From assembly GCA_003693705.1 (NCBI GenBank), contig RBZT01000716.1, positions 1 through 64,000 of the forward strand: a DNA stretch of 64,000 nt. The letters run 5' to 3'. Positions within the stretch are counted from its first letter, which is position 1; every line of letters starts with the position of its first letter. The stretch comes from Polymyxa betae. Lineage: Eukaryota > Endomyxa > Phytomyxea > Plasmodiophorida > Plasmodiophoridae. Position numbers and translations under genes: made by a program. Below the pieces are notes generated by a model. The model saw only the letters and a program-made list of their open reading frames with translations, ran no database searches and was not told where the DNA came from. Of this stretch, positions 13,301 to 24,702 are shown piece by piece.

Positions 13301-16300
13301 ACGATGCTCCTGCGTTGCAATCAATGTTAAACATTTGGCAATGCTTCGCCGGAGGACGTACAGAAGATAGCCGGTTGACAAACGTACATGCTATTGCTGC
13401 TTTTATTCTCGACGAGAACGTTGCTGTAGTTCATGATGACTATATTCGAGCGGCTTCGTTAATTGCCGTCGAGCTTTACCGGCATTCCCCTTTTGCTGTT
13501 CTGGATTGCATTCTTCATCACTTCGAACAACTTGATGGTATTCCCTGGATCTTTTTCTCGTTGAAGCCGGTTAATTTTCTGGATAGTTTCGCTCAAGGCG
13601 CGTACTGATCCGGTTTCTCTGCTGCGAGTTCCAGCCGCTTTGTTATCATCGGTGCTGGGTGCGAGATTTCAGTCGTGTCGGCCCCGGCTCCCGTCTATTC
13701 TTCATCATACTTTCTTGTGGATATCAATTCCAGAATCTCCGTGCATTCGTGTTCTGCAGGACATCTTGCATTATTCAAATGTCGTTCGTTTACCGTCTTC
13801 ATTAAGTTCGCCAGCCTCAATCGAAACCAACTCTACCCTAAGTGGATTGATCCAACCAATTCCTTCGTTTGATAGGGTATCAATGCTATTGATTCCACTT
13901 TAGTGCTCATGATTGTATTTAGGTGATTTTTCAATGGAACGGTGATGATGGCAGGGAATGGGATGTTTCGGACGACTCGAAGATCTTAAGTGTATTCCAG
14001 CGCGTCGCTCGATGCACGTCGGCCATATATGTACGAATTTACGAGGTTTTCTTTTGTTCGGTTCTGGTTGTTATTCTATCCCCGGGCCGGCTTGTCACTT
14101 TTATATACTTATTCTTTTTTCCCATGACTGCCTATTTGTTCAAAGTTGTCTTTTGACTTATGGCTTTACAGGATGCCGATTTTGTAATCCCGATCGAATT
14201 TATTTGTAAAGTCGTGAAACGCTGGGTTGGCCGTGCTTTTGGCGACACTGTTATCAGTGACTGGGCGTCTGCCGCCTTTCACACAGCAATCCACTCTCCT
14301 CGGACTGATCTCACCCTGCTGTCTCTTCGCCTCCTCTCCATTCTATCGATTCCGAACACTCTGCAGAGCTATTTGTCTTTGGGTGGACTCCTCGCATCAG
14401 CAGTATCTAGATTGGAGCACCGCAATCGAACTCATCTCACTTCGCCTTCTACGGATGAATCCATTGTTCTGCAAATTTTGCAGATATGCTCCAGCTTAAT
14501 CAGTTCTCAAGTAGATTTCACGTATGACCAGTTCCGAATATTCGCCTTTTTTGTTTATCAGTCAGCTCTACTGAGTCAAGTCTCTCCTTCAATTGCTGTG
14601 CTCAAATCATCTCTAGCTCTATTACAAACATGCCTCAAACATCCTCAATTTGTGCAAGTTCTACGCTCATTTCCCAAGGACATTTCTGGCTGTGACAGTG
14701 CTCCAGCATTCACCATACGCAAAATGGCCTTCGATTTTGCTAACATTGGGACGTCATTATCTCAGTTCGGATATTATGGGTTACAAGTTACGATTATTGA
14801 TAGTATCATAAGGCATTGCGATGCTGGCGATGTACTGACATTATCGCTGTCATTAACCTTATCCCTTTGGAATATTTCCTGTGATGCAATTATCGACTCT
14901 TTTCCTGGTCGGTACTCTGCTCTCATCGTTTCTTTACTTCCATGGTTACTATTTCAAGCACGTTCTGGATCGAATTTGGTCTTAGCACAGCATTTCAGTT
15001 CGCGAATGGCTTCAACAATTGAAGAATCCGAACGCCGAGAACAATATTTCAAATTTGCTGACGCTTTGCGTATCTACGCTTCTTCCGAAAACGATCAGGT
15101 ATTTTTTCGTTTTTTTTTTGAATAGCTCTTAGTTCAATCTCATCTAAATGCTGCATTCATCACTTACTTCTCTTAGGTCAACGCCGTTGATATAATTGCT
15201 GCCCAGCTGGTCCAGGTTTGTTTTCCGTGTGATGTACAAACATGTTGCAATTCTCTCTTATATATCATTCAAACTGGTTCTGCACAACTTCGAGCAGCTT
15301 CGTTTTATGTTGCCGCCCAGCTTGTCAAAGCATCAAAATCATGTGGCTCTTTTCTCCACGCTTTTAATGATATGATACGCTATGCATCGAATTCGATCTC
15401 TTCTCTGCATTGTGAAGAAATATCTATGTTCCTACAAGAGGCTTCGTCGTCAGCTCGTGAGTGGGCATTGGATAGCACCAGTATCACTGTCAGCAGCTCC
15501 GATGAAGGAGGAAGACCAGGAAGGGCATATATTGCTGATAAACGAACTGCTAGCGCCGGATTGGTGAGCATCTGTCTATTTCTCCCCCTACGTAATTGTC
15601 ATATTCACCGTCTTTCATTTTCTAGGTTTGCCTTTCTGCCGATCCCACCGCCTTCTTTGCAGTTGCTTCTCCATATTCCTCAAAAATTATGCCTGGTTTT
15701 GAATCCAATGAAGGAAAGAGGAATTTAACCCCTATCGAGTCAAAGACACGATTTGAAGCCCGTCGTGGGAGTTTCGTATCAAAGAACATCGTATCTCCTG
15801 GATCTAGAAATCAGGAACCGCAAAGGAAAAATAGCAATGTGATTCCGGTTCCATGTACTCTCGCCAACTTAATCGATACAGCGTAAGGGTTAAATTCCTT
15901 TATTTGTATGTCGTCGCTGATATCAATACGTTAGGCATTTGGCAGAGCATTTTCGCAAATTCGTTTCTATTAATGGCGACGTTCGTAACTTTGATTTTTA
16001 TCGAGCAGTTACGACCGAGCTATGCAGATTGCTCCCAACGGATCCGCCAACGGGCGATTATATTAAGGCTGTCACATCAATTGTGGATCGGTTTATTCGC
16101 GGTTCCGCTCATTCTCAAATCGACATTGATCCCTATATCAAGAAGGAAATTGTTGAGCAGTTAGAGAACAATCCTGGACCTACTCTATTCCACAAAGCGT
16201 TGCAGGTAGTGAAAACAGAGCTGATGAGTTCCTATACGGCGTTCTGTGACTCCTCCGATTATGATCGATTAGTCAGATCGGGGCAACTGGTCTCTCCATA

Positions 16301-16301
16301 A
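7304..16301 (+). CDS. FRY/Tao3/Mor2-like giant HEAT-repeat scaffold
   Basis: One long gene of many exons (exon 1 7304-7875, then about two dozen separated by ~45-80 nt introns), ending at stop 16299-16301. The product, roughly 2,400 residues, is almost entirely alpha-helical repeats with no transmembrane segment or catalytic motif. The N-terminal blocks (ARTIGVVSVHHLDLVLDAFR, then SMLTYMRVVIGD, then a long run of paired helices) follow the order of the Furry N-terminal domain. The length also fits Furry, which scaffolds NDR/LATS kinase signalling in cell polarity. Other giant HEAT proteins (MON2, HEATR5, UTP10) remain possible. Exon phases join in the places I tested. Near 15480-15890 there is a Ser-rich, presumably disordered insert before a final helical C-terminal domain. 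Confidence 0.65.
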
Positions 16302-16802
16302 TTATAGCTATACAAGCGTATAAGTTCAGTGTACCGTATTTCAATATGTATATACACCTACCTTATTATTTTGAAATAACTACCTACTTGCAATGTCGCC
16401 TGGAGCCTCTTGGCGGTGCCAATTTTGAAATGTTTAGTTTTGAAACTGAAATTAGTGTTATCATTGATGCTGAGCTTGATTCTCTTGCCAGCAGATGTTA
16501 TCCTTCAAAGAAATTATAATCGGCAGCAGTTATCAAAACGACAGCCGAGTTACGAACCAACTATTACTGGTTACTGAGAACTAGGTGCCTAAAGCCTAAA
16601 GGAAGTCTTGCATTACAGCTCCTGTTGACGGCCGCTGACCTCAGAACTCTAATACAGTGTTGATATGAGATTTGATAGGTGCCTGAAGATCAAGCTGTTG
16701 AATTTCTGATTGCAATTCTGGGAATAGCATTATCAATGCAGATGTCCGATACCGGTGAAATCACTGAAATCGGCCAATTAGCCAACCTAATTGAATGTCT
16801 GG
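16302..16802. other. Intergenic, no gene seen
   Basis: AT-rich spacer between the FRY-like gene and the first syntaxin. An open frame starting near 16679 overlaps the syntaxin start in another frame and is not supported. Confidence 0.55.
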
Positions 16803-17845
16803 ATGCAGGATCGGCTGTACGAGCTGCGACAACAAGCAGCTGGGCAGTCGCCCGCTGTCGCTCTTGAAATGACCACGATAGATCTTAGCCAAGAACGTGG
16901 CGAATTAGACGAAATTGCTCAAACATTCGAAAGAATAGTATCAGCTATCAACAAAATCGAATCGAATACGAACATGATTCGATCTTTAGGCACGAGGTGA
17001 CTAACTTTTTTTCAAATCATGAAAGCATTATCAGCATTCAGAATTGATCCTTGTGATGATTCTGACTCAGATCGACCATGGAGGTGAGAGCTGATGGCCA
17101 ACGTATGATCATGAACGAACTGGAGCGACTCCTAGTTTCTAGTCGGCGTCAGCTCAGGGCGGTTAAACCCGACTTGGATCAAGTTAGTCATGAAATTGAT
17201 GTTCCCGGATCAACTCTGGGACAAGTTCGTCAGAACCTCTTACAAACTCATACGAGACATTTCCAACAGGTTACCAGAAAAAACTCCAATATAAATCTAA
17301 TGTGGTAATAGGCTGTTAATGAGTTCCAAATCGTTAGCGAGGCATTCAGAGAATCGCTTAGACGACGTATTCGGCGACAAGCAGAGATTGTCAAGCCTGA
17401 CATTACAGAGGCAGGTTTTGAATTTGTTCATTTGTTTTAGTAATGCTGACCGTGCTCAAAGGAACAAATCCAGACGCTTATCTTGGAGCCGAATCCAGGG
17501 AAAATATTCCAGCTTGCCGGTGCTGACCCACGAACCATCGACGCCACCATTGATATCGAACTGGATCGAGATGGGATGGCAAAGATCGAGGCTGGCGTCA
17601 TGGAGATTCACGAGCTATTCCAAGATATGGCGATCTTGGTCGCGTCTCAGCAAGAACAGCTCGACGTAATTGAACAGAACGTCTCCGATACAGCCCAATA
17701 TACAGCAGCCGGTGGTCAGAATCTCATTGAGGCTCGCGAATACCAGCGAAGTTCGAGAAAGAAGCAGCTCTGCATTCTGTTGTTCGTCGCTGTCATTGCA
17801 GTCGTCATCATTCTAGTTGTTGTGATGGGATACTTCAGAAGATAA
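16803..17845 (+). CDS. Qa-SNARE (syntaxin), tandem copy 1
   Basis: Four exons (16803-16996, 17071-17269, 17312-17410, 17462-17845) give 291 residues. The order is an N-terminal three-helix (Habc-like) region, a SNARE motif around residues 190-255 with glutamines near the predicted ionic layer (LVASQQEQLDVIEQN), a basic stretch SSRKK, and a C-terminal membrane anchor (ILLFVAVIAVVIILVVVMG) followed by four residues. Syntaxins drive fusion at plasma or endosomal membranes by pairing with Qbc- and R-SNAREs. The third intron appears to start with GC (GAG|GCAGGT) where copies 2 and 3 have GT. This is the most divergent of the three copies. Confidence 0.88.
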
Positions 17846-18223
17846 TGATGTGATGGGATACTTCAGAAGATAAAAAGAGAATGAGATGAATGTAACGATA
17901 TTCATGTAACATTACTCTCTTTATGATATTTATAGCCTTCAAACACAGAGTTTGAAGAGATGGTCTCATTGCTGATGGTCTTCTAACAAGTCTGTGCTCA
18001 AATCATCTACAGTCAATCAAACATACATTCATGGCTGATCTGCGTTCAAAAGCAAGAGGTAGTTGCTGCATAACCAAATGACCATGTTTCAAATCCGGTC
18101 GTCTTCAACTGGGCCCTTTCAATTTAAAACTACAACAGAGACCCGAAAAGTTCCGAATTGATTGACCTGAAATCAGCTGGATCTGGTTGACCCGGTTCAG
18201 TTCGGGCAAACTTTACAATCATC

Positions 18224-19366
18224 ATGCTGAACCGCCTCGATGAATTAAAGAGGTCACGTTCTAACAAGACGGAGTCAGCAATCGACCTTGTCCAAATCGA
18301 AGTTGATGATGGCGTAGACGAGGTGATCCAAGCCATCCAGGGCATAATGGCCGGTATTTGTAGATTAGAGACGAATATCGCCACCATCAATGCTTTAAGG
18401 CAAAGGTTTCGTTAACTTTGGCGATTTTGTTTCGGTATTATTGTGCAGCGTGTTTTAAATTTTGTTAATGCATTTAGGTCACGACAAGAGTTCGAAGATG
18501 ATGTCCAGCGTCAGATCATGGAAGATCTAGATAGAACCATGATTGCATTGAAACGGGATGCTCGATTCGTCAAATCGGAACTTGACCGATTGCAGTTAGA
18601 AAACCAAAAATACATAATTGCCAATGAGGGCTCGACCTCTGCCCAGATTAGGAAGAATCTCTTAAACACACACTCCAAGCATTTTCAGCAGGTTGTTGAA
18701 CACTGATTCAAAAAAGTTGCAAGGTCGCTTTGTCAAAGCAACCCTTTCTCTTTAAGCTTGTTGAGTATTTGAATTTATGTGTATGCTGGTTGTTGATGGC
18801 CAAACTTTGTTCAGGTTGTGGAAGATTACCAGGAAGCTGGTAATGCATTCAGAGAGTCTATCAAAGAGCGTATTGCAAGGCAGGCGCGTATCGTCAAAGA
18901 GGATATAATCGATGTTTGTCATATTTAGTCATTGCTGCCTGTCTGATTATATCCCCTAATGGTAACTTCTTAGGAAGAAATAGATGAGTTGATAGCTTCG
19001 AAAAATCCGGGAGCCATCTTTCAGTCTACTGTTCTGCAAATTGATGATCGTATGATTGAGGCAATTCAGGAAATTGAAGATCGCCATAAAGGAATGATGG
19101 CGATCGAGCAAGCTGTCAGGGAGATCCAGGAATTATTTCAAGATATGGCCTGTCTTGTTGATCTGCAGCAAGAAACGTTTGATGTCATTGAGACAAATGT
19201 TCGGGACACGATCAGATACACAAAAGACGCTGAACAGGATATGATCAAGGCTGAGCTGCACGCCAAGAGCTCGCGTCGCAAACAGTGCTGGATCCTGCTG
19301 TTGGTAGCAATCGTCGCCATGGTCATTGTTTGCTCGTTTATACCAAAAATGTCATCTCGTATATAA
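18224..19366 (+). CDS. Qa-SNARE (syntaxin), tandem copy 2
   Basis: Exons 18224-18405, 18478-18691, 18815-18913 and 18974-19366 give 295 residues. The exon plan and phases match copy 3 (exons 2 and 3 are 214 and 99 nt in both), so the pair arose by duplication. The Habc region contains RSRQEFEDDVQRQIMEDLDR. The SNARE motif contains IQELFQDMACLVDLQQETFD, followed by SSRRKQ and an 18-20 residue hydrophobic anchor. An ADAM-type or signal domain is absent, as expected. It is closest to copy 3 in sequence. Confidence 0.9.
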
Positions 19367-19438
19367 ATTCGTATAATCGTTGATTATTGCTGCGAGTTTC
19401 ATGACTTAGTGCGTCATTTACAAGAGCGAGTTTATCAC

Positions 19439-19714
19439 ATGTCATGGCGGCGGCGTCTGATCACACCCAGTAAATGATCGATATTGTGGTTTGACTTTGT
19501 ATGTTAACCATGAGTCATTGCAGTGTTCGTCCTGGCCGGGCCGGTATCGTTCGTTATGGGTTGGATCGTCCATGATTACAGGCAATCAAAACTAGATGAA
19601 GAGGCATTCCTGATGGATCTTCGTAAAAAGGCGAGATCAGTGGCCCTGCATTCATTGCATCATCCAGATGATCCTGCTCTAGATCCATTCGTCTCAATCC
19701 GGGATCAATCGTAG
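19439..19714 (+). CDS. Small single-pass membrane protein, 73 residues
   Basis: Two exons, 19439-19469 and 19524-19714, with a 54-nt GT-AG intron whose junction creates an ATG codon. The product starts with a basic stretch (MSWRRRLITP), then one hydrophobic segment (MFVLAGPVSFVMGWIV), then a charged, acidic tail ending IRDQS. The layout (short basic N-terminus, one TM, soluble tail) is common among small mitochondrial inner-membrane or ER proteins, but I recognise no family. It lies between syntaxin copies 2 and 3, so it was either inserted or lost from the other spacer. Confidence 0.5.
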
Positions 19715-20236
19715 ACCAAGGAAATTGCAGCCCCAGATGCTAGACAAGAGCCCTTAACGATTCTAGTTAACTTATTACAATATGATGGGATTATTGTTGG
19801 GTTAATCCGGCTGCCATGATTTCGAATATTTTTGCTGTGAGAAAACTCGAACTGACGGCCGAACCATTATTTCTAGTACTACCAATCGACCTTATTCCTG
19901 AGACGAGCACGTCTTTCGGCTTTCACCGCTTGACGTCGAGACCTTGTCACGCTTTAACCTTCTGCTGATTTCCTGCGACGTTCTGACGTCGAACACGTTC
20001 GTTTAGAACCATTTTGAAGACAGATTAGGTGAATCAACAGATCTCAGATCTTTCCAAAGTGTTTCGTTACTCGTTGTGTGCCAAAACTGGTCACATTTCT
20101 ATTGCGCACTCTCTTTCAATCCCACTGCGCAGTTTCTTGGTTTTCTGGAGTTTTCTCCCACTTGACCGAGGTTGCTTACCTGGAATTTGCAGGGTCTAAC
20201 TGGCCCATCTCAGCTCGTTCCAGATCGGCAATCATC
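19715..20236. other. Intergenic before syntaxin copy 3
   Basis: No supported gene. An open frame continues upstream of the syntaxin ATG (from a GTG at 20078), but conserved exon length in the paralogues places the start at 20237. Confidence 0.5.
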
Positions 20237-21456
20237 ATGCAGAGCCGGCTGGATGAACTTAAGCTGGCTTCGGCCGAGTCGTCGCCGGCCAATAAAAAGG
20301 AGGCGTCGGTCGAAATGGTCAAGATTGACGTCGATGATAATGTTGACGAGGCAATCGCTGCATTTCAGGGCATCATGACTGGGATCCAAAAAATCGAAAA
20401 AAACATCGAGGTTATCAATGCCCTAAAACAAAGGTTGATGACTCATTTTTTCATCATCACAGTGTTCTTTTTTTCACTTGCCTCTGTTTGCTGTTCTATT
20501 ACCGCGTTTGTATCTCTAAAAGTCTGTAGGTCTCGGCAGGAAGTAAAAGACGATGCTCAACGCAAGATCATGGAAGATCTGGACAGAGCGATGGTGGCAT
20601 CAAAGCGTGATGCTCGATTTGTAAAATCCGAACTCGATCGAATGACGATTGAGAATCAGAAATACATCGCCGCTCATGAGGGCTCAACCTCTGCTCAAAT
20701 GAGGAAGAATCTGCTGAATACACATGCTAGGCATTTCCAGCAAGTTCGTGACAATTTTTCTCAGAAATAATGTTCCATTTTATGCATCGGTGTTCTGCAT
20801 TCGCTCTCTTTTTAAAATTTATCAAACGGATTACTGGCTTTGCTTAGATGGGTTATATCGTTCATGTTGCTAATTGAAAAACGTGAAAATTTCTCAAACG
20901 CTTCTTCTGCTGACCAAAGGGTCTCAGGTTGTTCAAGAATATCAAGAAGCGGGAGATGCGTTCAGAGATTCTCTCAAAGAGCGTATTGCAAGACAAGCTC
21001 GCATCGTAAAAGAAGATATCACTGAGGTCATTGCTGTGATTACACTGCATATTCTATGTCTAATCACTCACTGGTTAGGAACAAATCGAAGAATTAATGG
21101 CATCACCAAATCCTGGTGCTATCTTCCAATCGGCTGTAGTTCAGATGGATGATAGAATGATCGATGCTGTCCAAGAGATCGAAGATCGCCAGAAAGGAAT
21201 GCTGGCCATCGAACAGGGTGTGAAAGAGATCCAAGAACTGTTCCAAGATATGGCCTGTCTTGTCGATTTGCAGCAAGAAACTCTTGATGTCATTGAGAGA
21301 AATGTCCAAGATACTATCAAATACACAAAAGACGCCGAGCAGAATATGATCAAGGCTGAGCAGCATGCGAAGAATTCACGTCGCAAACAGTGCTGGATTC
21401 TCTTGATCGTTGCCTTCGTCGCCATGATCATTGTTCTCTTCATTATACTGAAGTAA
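20237..21456 (+). CDS. Qa-SNARE (syntaxin), tandem copy 3
   Basis: Exons 20237-20433, 20530-20743, 20928-21026 and 21079-21456 give 295 residues. The N-terminal start MQSRLDELK aligns with copies 1 and 2. The SNARE motif contains IQELFQDMACLVDLQQETLD, followed by NSRRKQ and a C-terminal anchor (ILLIVAFVAMIIVLFIILK). The second exon is nearly identical in protein to copy 2 (EDLDRAMVASKRDARFVKSE). Likely role is membrane fusion; which compartment cannot be told from sequence alone. Confidence 0.9.
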
Positions 21457-21677
21457 AGTTTCCCAAACCTAATATTGCAATTGAGGCTCATTTCCCTGCC
21501 AAACCCATCGCGTTCTTTCGATTCTGACATGACTGCGAATTCCAGCAACAAGGCTATTTCTCAAGGCTCCAAAATAGCTTATCTACTTACAGAAAATGAT
21601 GCATAGTTGCAAGCTGATCCAGCTCCTGAGAGTTATCTTTATTGATGTTGATGGATTGCGCTCTTAGGCCGAGTCAA

Positions 21678-22358
21678 TCACAAAGAAGATGAAGCCTGAA
21701 TGGCAATACTTTGAACCCATCTTTGGTGGCTTGCAGGCGTTCCTCGGCAACTGCTTCTCTTCAGGTGTAAATCGGCTCCGGCACGGATCAGGATCTCAGC
21801 GGCACGAGCATCGTTGGTCCAAGCGGCAACGTGCAACGCCGTATGCCCCTGACCATCTTTGGCGTTTATATCTACACCTGCTGTAATCAACGAATCAATT
21901 AGTAGCGGATCACATCGGCAAGCGACAGCCAGATGCAGCATCGGTGTAGAGCATTTAGCACCTCGCCGAATCAGTTCCAAAGCCATCGCCGTCCTGCGTA
22001 GCTGAATGGCGTAGTACAGAGGTGTACGATTAAGACGATCGCATGCCTCCAAATCGTCTGCGATAAATTCCAACAAACCAGTCTGAACCGCACTGTGCAA
22101 AAGAGTTGTGCCCTCGGGGACCTTCAATCGATCAGCCCCGATTAACTCAATGACCGCCTTTCTTTTCGAGCGATCGCCAAAGCGTCGGTTTAGGGCTGCT
22201 AAAGAACTCGTCTCTGATCGTAGCTCGTCAAGTAGATGAACAATCTGTGGTGCCGAGCGAACTAGATTCGGATCGATTTCATAATAATGTAGAACATCAT
22301 CTGCAGCTAGATATGAGATGACCAGATTGAGGACGTCTGGGTTCATGAAGGCGAACAT
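21678..22358 (-). CDS. Ankyrin-repeat protein, 226 residues
   Basis: Uninterrupted minus-strand ORF with ATG at 22358-22356. Residues ~1-90 are helical and unrecognised. From ~85 on there are about four ankyrin repeats: GTTLLHSAVQTGLLEFI, NRTPLYYAIQLRRTAMALEL, PMLHLAVACRCDPLLIDSLI and GHTALHVAAWTNDARAAEIL. The last repeat runs into a non-ankyrin tail, so a 3' intron or a recent change of the end is possible. It probably mediates protein binding. It is divergent from the ADAM gene, sharing a 220-bp upstream region. Confidence 0.75.
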   Translation of the reverse strand: MFAFMNPDVLNLVISYLAADDVLHYYEIDPNLVRSAPQIVHLLDELRSETSSLAALNRRFGDRSKRKAVIELIGADRLKVPEGTTLLHSAVQTGLLEFIADDLEACDRLNRTPLYYAIQLRRTAMALELIRRGAKCSTPMLHLAVACRCDPLLIDSLITAGVDINAKDGQGHTALHVAAWTNDARAAEILIRAGADLHLKRSSCRGTPASHQRWVQSIAIQASSSL

Positions 22359-22581
22359 TCCTGTTGGACTTGAATCTCGTTGAGGTTCGCCATAATTCCT
22401 CTAGCACATTGTTCTAGAACCACGTCTGGAAATAACTGTGACTGAAGGCGTGGCATAAAAACGCAGTGGTGTTGGGCGAAAGGTTGGCCGGTCGTGCCGC
22501 CCCATGGCCGGTGCAACGCACTTGGCTACCGGAATGAAGCTTCGCTGGCGTGAGTCACAAACGTCATTCTGATTTCAAAAA

Positions 22582-24134
22582 ATGAGATCAGCGGCGATCG
22601 CCGTGATCCTGTCGATGGCTGCAATTGCAGTCGCGGTCGAAGGGTCGTGCCGCGATCTCGGCATTGTCATCGTCAACGATGTGACCATGTGGCGACAGTA
22701 TTCAACCCAGGTTGAAGCCATAACACGAACCTATTTCGACCTGGTCGCTACTATGTTCGCTGATTCGTCGTCGAATGAGCATTGCATTGTTCCCCATCTG
22801 ATCGGTAGATACATTGATTCAAACCCTTATTGTTCTAAAAATCCTTCAGGTCAGGTGACGCTGACAAAAGCATCTTCAGATTCAGTCCGATATCGGACAT
22901 GTGCAGAGACAGGACAATGTCAGGGCGTTGGTGTCATGGACCCGGGAGCGCTTCTCGATGACTTCACCGAGCTCGTCTCTGATGATATCTTAAAGAGGAC
23001 TGGGTTGCGCCCACATCTGGCACTTCTGTTAACAGTGGCTCCATTTCCTGGACTCACTCGTGGCTTATCCAATCAGAATACATTATGCACCGATCAGGCA
23101 AGGGCTGTAATCAGCGTTTCCACTGGCGAGCGACGCCATGACGCCCAGATTATTGCCCATGAAATCGGACACATTCTAGGCATGACACATTCGTCGAATG
23201 GCTCGTCCATTATGGCACCGCAATCGTCAGCACGAAGTGTTCCAACCACGTTCTCGCCGGTTGATATTAAGCAAGTCCACATCGCAGAACCATGCCACAC
23301 TGTCGTCAACGTTGCTGAGGTATTCAAATCGTCTAAAACAGCCCACCTTCGTAACTGAACATGAAGCAGTTTCGGTGCGGTAATGGTATCGTCGACAGCG
23401 GCGAGGAATGCGACCCTGGTTTATCGAGCGATCGTTGCTGCAGTAATACTTGCCAAATTCTACCAGAATGTCGTTGCCCGGAATCAGATCCATGCTGTGA
23501 AGGCGGTCGAATCGTTCCTGCCGGTCAACTCTGCCGCCCTAACCGCGATAACACATGTGATAAGCCCGAGTTCTGCAATGGCGTTGATAGCCGCTGCCCT
23601 CTAGATGAATTCTCTCCAGCTGGGACGCCCTGCGGCGACGACTCCGTTTGCTTCGATGGCGAATGCGTCGCAAACCGCCAACAGCAATGTCGTGCCTCAG
23701 AACTGCAGTTTTCATGCGGAAATCATCACACATGCCGACGACTATACTGCTCAGATAAGGCTAACGACGAGCATTGTCCGACATTCATAGAGAAGCTGGT
23801 CGCTCGCGGCACTCCATGCGGTGCTGGTTTTGTTTGCATTGAAGGAGACTGTGTTGAGTCAGCTGACGCCGATGCTGAGCTGGCAGCGTCAGCTTTGGCC
23901 CGGTTCGAGCAGAGATCATCTTGGCATATAATGGATTGGGGACCATGCGAGTCTGTTCAAGAAGGCGAATGTCGTCAATCTCGTCATGTTTCATGTCAAA
24001 CATCGCAATGCAGTCAGCCATCACCAGCTTCACAAAGGGTGTGTTCGTGTCCAGTTACTTCACGATCGTATTCCGGGACCATCACGATATGGCCCTTGAC
24101 GTTCTTTGTGATGGCAATAGTAATCACGGGATAG
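22582..24134 (+). CDS. ADAM-like metalloprotease with disintegrin-type Cys-rich region, no prodomain
   Basis: Two exons, 22582-23319 and about 23370-24134, give 500 residues. A signal peptide (MRSAAIAVILSMAAIAVAVEG) is followed directly by the reprolysin catalytic domain, with HEIGHILGMTH starting at residue 193 and a Met-turn SIMAP, so zinc ligands and catalytic Glu are intact. Exon 2 encodes a disintegrin-like module (CGNGIVDSGEECDPG, CDKPEFCNGVDSRCP) and a further Cys-rich region. The C-terminus ends in a hydrophobic stretch (LTFFVMAIVITG) with nothing after it, compatible with a GPI signal or weak TM anchor. The usual ~150-200 residue prodomain with a cysteine switch is missing from this start, which is odd; an upstream exon cannot be excluded. 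Confidence 0.82.
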
Positions 24135-24702
24135 TTGAAAACAGTCGTGAAGGGCCAGAAGACATCAAGGTTCCAAGATGGCGAAACCCGACCATCATCC
24201 AGACGGGAGTTCATTGTCCAATGTCTTGCACGTAGCCTGCTATTGCGGTTACTTACATTCCAGATGCCGGCGTAAAGGCGGCTTGATACCTGCAAAAAAT
24301 CTCAAACTACACCATTTGAATTCAAGATGCCAGTTTAGGGCAAACACTTTCAGCTCCATTACGAAGATTGACGCCAAGGCTAGCGAACGTCACGCCCGGA
24401 ACTGCATCGTTGTTATGGCAATAACAACAAAAGAAGCGATTTTCTCGTATATGCAGTATCGTTTTTTATCGCAGGAGCCATCATTTCAAAATCTGAACAA
24501 CGTTCAATCAGTAAAATAAAGCACTGAGAAGCTGTGTCCGTACGTACAATTGTTCCCGTTGTTGTTCGAATCTGGAAGCGAATCCGCGGGTCACTATAGG
24601 TTACCTTGGTGCAGCCACTCCGCCCTGCATAAAGGGGTTTTATATAGACGATCTCATATTCAATTTCACTTTAATAACAGTACTTAATTGGATTCGATCG
24701 AA
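24135..24702. other. Intergenic, no supported gene
   Basis: An ATG-started plus frame (24178-24519) exists but has no domain and no sign of splicing. I see a short TATA-rich region before the citrate synthase start, nothing more. Confidence 0.45.

Noticed and set aside
19850..20010. Minus-strand start MVLNERVRRQNVAGNQQK that recalls a SERP/RAMP4 N-terminus
   Set aside because: No downstream transmembrane exon could be found and the frame closes at once.
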